Assembly: GCF_001687325.1 (NCBI RefSeq)
Contig: NZ_LZRD01000019.1
Coordinates: 179,776-243,775 of the forward strand
Source: Streptomyces sp. PTY087I2
GTDB taxonomy: Bacteria > Actinomycetota > Actinomycetes > Streptomycetales > Streptomycetaceae
DNA: 64,000 nucleotides
Direction: 5' to 3'
Positions 60,029-64,000 of this stretch are shown here, in pieces (position 1 is the first letter of the stretch; every line of letters begins with the position of its first letter). Below the pieces are notes generated by a model. It made no database searches, had not been told where the DNA came from, and saw only the letters and a list, made by a program, of their open reading frames with translations. Position numbers and translations under genes: made by a program.

Positions 60029-61278
60029 GGCTGCTGCTTCTTCCGGCGCATGCTGAGCAGGAAGCCGATGCCGGCGCCGACGAGCAGCCCGATGCCGATC
60101 AGCCACCCCAGGCTCAGCCCGCTGTCGTCGCTGTCGGTGCCGCTGGAGGGCTGCGGACCGGTCGGCGTCGGCGAGGGGAGGGCGGTGGCGACCGGGGAGG
60201 GCCCCATCGAGTTGAGCTGCTTGACGAGGTCGACGCCGCCGAAGCTGCGGGCGTCGGCGCCGGTGGCGTGCGCGGCGAGGATCAGCTGCCCGGTGGCGGC
60301 CGGGCCGCCCTGCTTCGCCCAGCCGGTGGCGTTCTTCTCCAGCCAGGCCACCGACGACTTGGCCTTGTCCGCGTGCCCGGAGGCGGCGAGCGCGACGACG
60401 GCGTCCGCGGTGTTGCCGTAGTCGGGCTGCGGGGCGGAGTCCTCGGCGCCCGGCATCGGGGGCTGCTCCAGATACGGCTGCTTCTTCAGCGTGTCCGCGA
60501 GGAAGAAAGCGCCGTTCTGGGCGGTCTGCTCCGGGCTGAGGTCGTCGCCCTTCGTGCAGGAGGGGTCCTTGACCGCGTTGGACGTGCCGGAGGCGATGCC
60601 CTTGCCCATCAGGCCGAGCACGGAGGCCGCGGTGGCGTCCATGTTGGCGGTCAGCTCGCCCTTCTTGCCCGGCTGGTAGGCGAACGCGCCGCCGTCCTTC
60701 TTCCCGCAGGCGATCGCCAGGGACTGGAGCGCGGTGTACGGGGTGCTGCCGTTCTCGGTGGTGAGCTCGTTGACCGGGACGCCGGTACGGGCGAGCGCGC
60801 CGATGACGATGGAGGTGGAGTTCGCGTCGGACGGGCTGCCCGGGTTGTAGCCCCAGCCGCCGTCCTCGTTCTGCACGGACTTCAGCCAGTCGGCCCCGTT
60901 GTTGGCGTCCTCGCGGCGCTGGTTGATCTCGACGAGGGCCTGGACGGCGATGGCGGTGGCGTTGGTGTCCATGACGGTCGAAGCGTCGCAGGGCTTGGAG
61001 GTGTCGGCCCGGTACGAGGGGAACGCCCCGCTGTCGCACTGCTGGCCCACCAGCCAGTCGACCGCCTGCGTCGACGGCGTGACGTACTCGATCTTCTGCG
61101 CGAGGAAGGCGAGCGACTGCCGCCACACTCCGTCGTAGGTGGGGTCCGTGGTGCCGTAGAGCCCGGCAGGCAGGTCCGCCGACGGAGAAGGGCTCGGTGC
61201 GGCGACCGCCATGGGGGCGGCGACGCCCAGGAGCACGGCGGTGGTCGCGAGCGCGGCTGCGCTGCGGCGTACGGTCAT
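60025..61278 (-). CDS. Surface-anchored prenyltransferase/squalene-oxidase-repeat protein (cobalamin-binder-like fold)
   Basis: The 417-residue precursor has a signal peptide (AAALATTAVLLGVAAPMAVAAP), then an alpha/alpha-barrel repeat region. Its units include AVDWLVGQQCDSGAFPSY, TAIAVQALVEIN, ADWLKSVQNEDGGWGYNPG, STSIVIGALARTG and ALQSLAIACGKKDGGAFAYQPG. A Thr/Pro/Ser linker and a final membrane anchor (LGWLIGIGLLVGAGIGFLLSM) with RRKK follow. The QxxxGGWG-type repeats are shared by terpene cyclases and by the vertebrate cobalamin carriers intrinsic factor and transcobalamin; no catalytic DDXD is present. It probably captures the transported vitamin outside the membrane. It is first in the five-gene ECF operon. 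Confidence 0.82.
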   Translation of the reverse strand: MTVRRSAAALATTAVLLGVAAPMAVAAPSPSPSADLPAGLYGTTDPTYDGVWRQSLAFLAQKIEYVTPSTQAVDWLVGQQCDSGAFPSYRADTSKPCDASTVMDTNATAIAVQALVEINQRREDANNGADWLKSVQNEDGGWGYNPGSPSDANSTSIVIGALARTGVPVNELTTENGSTPYTALQSLAIACGKKDGGAFAYQPGKKGELTANMDATAASVLGLMGKGIASGTSNAVKDPSCTKGDDLSPEQTAQNGAFFLADTLKKQPYLEQPPMPGAEDSAPQPDYGNTADAVVALAASGHADKAKSSVAWLEKNATGWAKQGGPAATGQLILAAHATGADARSFGGVDLVKQLNSMGPSPVATALPSPTPTGPQPSSGTDSDDSGLSLGWLIGIGLLVGAGIGFLLSMRRKKQQP

Positions 61279-61289
61279 GGCTGGCTGGG

Positions 61290-61495
61290 CCTCTCCTGCG
61301 AGGGCCGGACTCCCCGGGCGCACGAGGGCACCGGGCTCCGGCCCCGTATGCCTCGACGGTGCCGGCCACCGGGGTTCCGGTGGCCCGAGCCGGTCACGCT
61401 CCGCGGAGGGCGGTCCGGCTGCCGTCGGACGGACGGGTCACGGCTGGGGCGCAGCGCCGGACGGTCTCCGGCGTCCCCCTGTACGGGCATGATGA
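61290..61495 (-). ncRNA. Probable cobalamin riboswitch in the ECF operon leader
   Basis: The minus strand at 61479-61435 reads as the conserved B12 core: a GGGGGACGCCGG segment, then GTCCGGCGCTG, then CCCCAGCCGTGACC. This corresponds to the GGAAnCCGGTG, CCGGxxCTG and CCGCAxCxGTGA blocks of actinobacterial cobalamin elements. The 3' conserved block, GAGTCCGGCCCTCGCAGGAG (61312-61293), overlaps the AGGAGAGG binding site of the first gene, which fits control of translation initiation. Paired CCACCGG/CCGGTGG arms lie between. The exact B12-box wording deviates, so this is a pattern match and not a proof. Confidence 0.6.
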
Positions 61496-61505
61496 CGACC
61501 TGCTC

Positions 61506-61511
61506 ACTCTA
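61506..61511 (-). promoter_or_regulatory. -10 box TAGAGT of the ECF operon
   Basis: TAGAGT on the minus strand would place the start near 61499, just upstream of the riboswitch-like leader. No good -35 box is visible 17-18 bases further up, so confidence is limited. Confidence 0.4.
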
Positions 61512-61545
61512 CCGGTCCGTAGGGGAGGGGCCGGGGACGCGTGTG

Positions 61546-61720
61546 GCGATGTACGTCACCGGGGTCGTCCCTGGTGGGGGCGGGGACGGCGGTGTACATC
61601 ACCGGGGTCGTCTGGCGGGGCCATGGGCGGCGATGTACGTCACTGGGGCCCGGCCCACGACGGCGGGACGCCACACCGGACGCCACACCGCGTCGTCACA
61701 CGGCGATGTACGTCACCGGG
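61546..61720. repeat. Four dispersed copies of the MBL gene's 3'-terminal sequence
   Basis: GCGATGTACGTCACCGGGG and close variants occur at 61546, 61589 (GCGGTGTACATCAC), 61630 and 61703. The last is coding: on the minus strand it specifies VTYIA just before the MBL gene's stop (61696-61698). The three others lie past the stop, in the 417-base gap that also holds the ECF operon leader. Confidence 0.85.
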
Positions 61721-62757
61721 GGCCCGCCCGGGACGGCCTCCGCGCGGCCGAGCTTCACGAGCCGCCGCAGATGGGACTCGGCCTCCGACACGGCGATGGA
61801 CCGCGAACCGTGCGGGATCTGCTCCCAGGGCCGGTTCCACTCCATCCGCTCGGCGAGCTGCCACGGGGTGAGGGGCGTGGCGAGCAGGGCGAGGAGCCCG
61901 GTCAGCCGCTCCTCGTGGTGGTCCAGCAGCTCCCGCACCCGCCCGCCCGCGTCGGTGAAGGCGTGCTGGTGCGCGGGCAGCACCTCGGCCACCCCGAGCC
62001 GGCCGATCCGCTCCAGCGAGGCGAGGTAGTCGCCCAGCGGATCGGTGACGGCGGTGTCGTCCGGGTCCTCGTACAGCCCGATGTGCGGACTGATCCCCGG
62101 CAGCAGATGGTCGCCGGAGAACAACCGCCCGTTCCCGGCCAGCCCGGCAGGATGCCGCTCCTCCAGATGGAGGCAGACGTGACCCGGGGTGTGCCCGGGC
62201 GTCCAGACGGCACGGAGCCGCCGCCCGGCGAGATCGAGCAGCTCGCCGGGGACGATCTCTCTGTCCGGCAGGGCGGCACGCAGCCCGGGGAGGGTCCGCA
62301 GCCGCCCTCCGCTGCGGGCGGCGCGCAGCGGGGCGAGGTGGTCGTCCGGCGCGCCGACGGCGGCGAGCTTGCGGACGAGGTAGTCGAGCCAGGTGCCGGG
62401 CTCGGATCCCCGGGTCCGCCGGACGATCGCGGTGTCGGCCTCGTGCATCGCGATCCAGGCCCCGGACGCCTCGCGGACCTGGCCGGAGAGGCCGTGGTGG
62501 TCGGGGTGGTGGTGGGTGATGACGACGCCGTGGATATCGGTGACGGCGGTGCCGAGGGCGGAGAGCCCGGCGACGAGGGTGTCCCAGGAAGCGGGATCGT
62601 CCCATCCCGTGTCGATGAGGACGGGCCCGCGGTCGGTGTCGACGAGGTGGACGAGGGTGTGCCCGAGGGGGTTGTCCGGGATGGGCACCTTGATGCTGTG
62701 GACGCCCCCGCCGTGATCGGCCACCTGCGTCCCGGCCCCGTGAGTCACCTGCGCCAT
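61696..62757 (-). CDS. Metallo-beta-lactamase-fold hydrolase
   Basis: The 353-residue protein has the MBL metal motif THHHPDHHG (81-89), a second His in WTPGHTPGHVCLHLEE, Asp in RLFSGDHLLPG and the late His in VLPAHQHAF. A C-terminal winged-helix-like segment (LAERMEWNRPW, then SEAESHLRRLVKLGRAEAV) is typical of the LACTB2/Rv3677c-like group. It hydrolyses a thioester, lactone or phosphodiester in the cytosol. It is divergent from an aldehyde dehydrogenase, and a KstR-like half-palindrome lies 33-46 bases before its start. The 3' end is repeated downstream. Confidence 0.88.
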   Translation of the reverse strand: MAQVTHGAGTQVADHGGGVHSIKVPIPDNPLGHTLVHLVDTDRGPVLIDTGWDDPASWDTLVAGLSALGTAVTDIHGVVITHHHPDHHGLSGQVREASGAWIAMHEADTAIVRRTRGSEPGTWLDYLVRKLAAVGAPDDHLAPLRAARSGGRLRTLPGLRAALPDREIVPGELLDLAGRRLRAVWTPGHTPGHVCLHLEERHPAGLAGNGRLFSGDHLLPGISPHIGLYEDPDDTAVTDPLGDYLASLERIGRLGVAEVLPAHQHAFTDAGGRVRELLDHHEERLTGLLALLATPLTPWQLAERMEWNRPWEQIPHGSRSIAVSEAESHLRRLVKLGRAEAVPGGPPVTYIAV

Positions 62758-62789
62758 GGGCTCCCCTTCTCCGCTTCGGCTCCCACTTT

Positions 62790-62803
62790 AACGAGAACTC
62801 GTT
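62790..62803. promoter_or_regulatory. KstR-like operator upstream of the MBL gene
   Basis: AACGAGAACTCGTT at 62790-62803 is an inverted repeat around AA. With its flank the minus strand reads TGGAACGAGTTCTC, which fits TnnAACnnGTTnnA with one mismatch. It shares AGAACTCGTT with the site before CYP125. Confidence 0.45.
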
Positions 62804-62881
62804 CCAGTGGTAGCCCAGGTCTACCAAATCACTGGAGGGCGGGGGTCATTGACGCTGCGCCCCCCGTGGACTAGTGAAACA

Positions 62882-62899
62882 AGAACTGATATCAGTTCT
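62882..62899. promoter_or_regulatory. Perfect 18-base palindrome upstream of the aldehyde dehydrogenase
   Basis: AGAACTGATATCAGTTCT is its own reverse complement and lies 73-90 bases before the ATG. It has the AGAAC/GTTCT ends of TetR-type operators. Confidence 0.6.
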
Positions 62900-62912
62900 G
62901 ACGACCAGTCAG
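62898..62912. promoter_or_regulatory. CTGAC-N5-GTCAG operator shared with CYP125
   Basis: CTGACGACCAGTCAG is a perfect CTGAC/GTCAG inverted repeat that overlaps the end of the 18-base palindrome. Thirteen of its fifteen bases recur before CYP125 (53807-53821). Confidence 0.5.
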
Positions 62913-62971
62913 TTGAGGATGTGCCGGCGTACGGGTTCGCGGGTTCACGGGTTCAACGGGAGGCGACGGCC

Positions 62972-64000
62972 ATGACGGAACGTACGGAGCTGGTGGAACA
63001 CGGACGCCTGTTCATCGGCGGGGAGTTCACCGATCCGCTCTCCACCGAGGTCATCGAGGTGATCTCGCCGCACACCGAACAGGTCATCGGCCGCGTGCCG
63101 CACGCCTCCGAGGCGGATGTGGACCGGGCGGTCGCCGCGGCCCGCCGGGCCTTCGACGAGGGCCCGTGGCCCCGGATGCCGCTGGACGAGCGGATCGCGG
63201 TGATCACCCGGATCAAGGATGCCTTCGCCGTACGCCACGAGGAGTTCGCTCGTCTGATCAGCGCGCAGAACGGCACCCCGTACAGCGCGAGCGTCATGGT
63301 GCAGGCGCTGGCCGCGATGATGGTCTGGGACTCGGCGATCACGGTGGCGCGGACGTTCCCGTACGAGGAACGGCGCGACGGCGTCCTCGGCCCGCTGCTG
63401 GTCCGCCGCGAACCGGTGGGCGTGGTGGCGGCGGTCGTCCCGTGGAACGTCCCGCAGTTCACGGCGGCGGCGAAGCTGGCCCCGGCGCTGCTGGCGGGCT
63501 GCACGGCGATCCTGAAGGTCTCCCCGGAAACCCCCCTGGACGCCTATGTGCTGGCGGAGATAGTGGAGGAGGCGGGCCTACCCCCCGGAGTCCTCTCGAT
63601 CCTCCCGGCCGACCGGGAGGTCAGCGAGTACCTGGTGGGCCACCGGGACGTGGACAAGGTCTCCTTCACGGGCTCGGTGGCGGCAGGCCGCCGCGTGATG
63701 GAGGTGGCCTCGCGCAACCTGACCCGAGTCACTTTGGAATTGGGCGGCAAATCGGCAGCAGTCATCCTCCCGGACGCGGACCTGGAGGCGGCGGTGGCGG
63801 GGATCGTCCCGTTCGCCTGGATGATCAACGGCCAGGCATGCGTGGCGCAGACGCGCATTCTGGCCCCACGCTCCCGTTACGACGAGATAGCGGAGGCATT
63901 CGCGGCGGCAGCAGGCGCACTCCGCGTAGGCGACCCCTTGGACCCCACCACCGAACTGGGCCCCTTGGTGGCCCAACGCCAGCAGCAACGCTCGCTGGAC
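62972..64000 (+). CDS. Aldehyde dehydrogenase, N-terminal 343 residues (3' end outside window)
   Basis: The visible part is a class 3/betaine-type NAD(P)+ aldehyde dehydrogenase: VVPWNVPQF (oxyanion Asn), ILKVSPETPLDAY, SFTGSVAAGRRV (cofactor loop), VTLELGGKSAAV (general base Glu) and MINGQACVAQTRI (catalytic Cys). It oxidises an aldehyde to the acid in the cytosol. It is divergent from the MBL hydrolase, with which it shares a 214-base control region full of palindromes. KstR regulons in mycobacteria include an aldehyde dehydrogenase, so a role in oxidising a side-chain aldehyde is possible but inferred. GGGAGG precedes ATG 62972. Confidence 0.93.
   Translation, partial: MTERTELVEHGRLFIGGEFTDPLSTEVIEVISPHTEQVIGRVPHASEADVDRAVAAARRAFDEGPWPRMPLDERIAVITRIKDAFAVRHEEFARLISAQNGTPYSASVMVQALAAMMVWDSAITVARTFPYEERRDGVLGPLLVRREPVGVVAAVVPWNVPQFTAAAKLAPALLAGCTAILKVSPETPLDAYVLAEIVEEAGLPPGVLSILPADREVSEYLVGHRDVDKVSFTGSVAAGRRVMEVASRNLTRVTLELGGKSAAVILPDADLEAAVAGIVPFAWMINGQACVAQTRILAPRSRYDEIAEAFAAAAGALRVGDPLDPTTELGPLVAQRQQQRSLD

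Noticed and set aside
60025..61278. A terpene cyclase or prenyltransferase enzyme
   Set aside because: The repeats match the fold, but there is no catalytic Asp-rich motif and the protein is exported and membrane-anchored in a transporter operon.
58402..62874. A continuous plus-strand open frame of about 1490 codons opposite the ECF and MBL operons
   Set aside because: It lies antisense to six well-supported genes, is rich in Arg/Pro/Ser low complexity and shows no domain; it is a GC-rich shadow frame.

Overview
This window is chromosomal DNA of very high G+C content with the third-position GC bias, frequent GTG starts, GTGA/ATGA gene overlaps and gene families (DUF397, DUF5753, DUF4429, DUF1023, AhpE, TerD clusters, ArsR/DUF5937) typical of Streptomyces. 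The order aceE, DUF3052, AhpE-type peroxiredoxin, two TerD genes and a TerC-like membrane protein is what I recall of the conserved core around the homologous region of Streptomyces coelicolor. I therefore read it as core or sub-core chromosome. No transposase, integrase, phage gene or CRISPR array was seen. Layout: 0-5 kb holds the end of a secreted FG-GAP protein, an XRE/DUF397/ATPase regulatory set, a serine hydrolase, a PdxI-like reductase and a decayed ArsR-type regulator. 5-16 kb holds a MerR-reductase pair, an acyltransferase coupled to a DUF1023 hydrolase, a two-component system, a second DUF1023 hydrolase and a TetR-controlled efflux pump. 16-20 kb holds a small inhibitor-like secreted protein and pyruvate dehydrogenase E1. 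20-31 kb is the most coherent system: a thiol peroxidase, four TerD/TerA-type proteins, a TerC-like membrane protein, and a translationally tight operon of a CitE-like lyase, a fused phosphoribosyltransferase-TRSP-phosphoribosyltransferase-PELOTA protein and a HAD phosphatase. This is the Ter stress module predicted by others to make a nucleoside-like metabolite. 31-50 kb is a mixed housekeeping region: a tRNA-Val(UAC), DUF4097 lipoprotein, GNAT enzymes, a degenerate inositol-monophosphatase homologue, Cu/Zn-SOD-like protein, DoxX, PhoD-type phosphatase, secreted HNH nuclease, FetB-like permease, DHA2 efflux pump with a winged-helix tail, and a serpin. 50-55 kb holds a GT87-PAP2 fusion and a divergent CYP125/FadA5 pair that mirrors the mycobacterial cholesterol genes, with KstR-like operators between them. 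55-61.5 kb is a five-gene ECF-transporter operon, each gene overlapping the next by GTGA, headed by a surface protein with prenyltransferase/cobalamin-binder-type repeats and preceded by a leader that looks like a cobalamin riboswitch. 61.7-64 kb is a metallo-beta-lactamase-fold hydrolase divergent from an aldehyde dehydrogenase that runs off the right edge; their shared promoter region carries the same classes of operator as the CYP125/FadA5 pair. Across the window at least seven genes end inside the first copy of a short degenerate tandem repeat that continues past the stop codon, a pattern I could not explain by known features.
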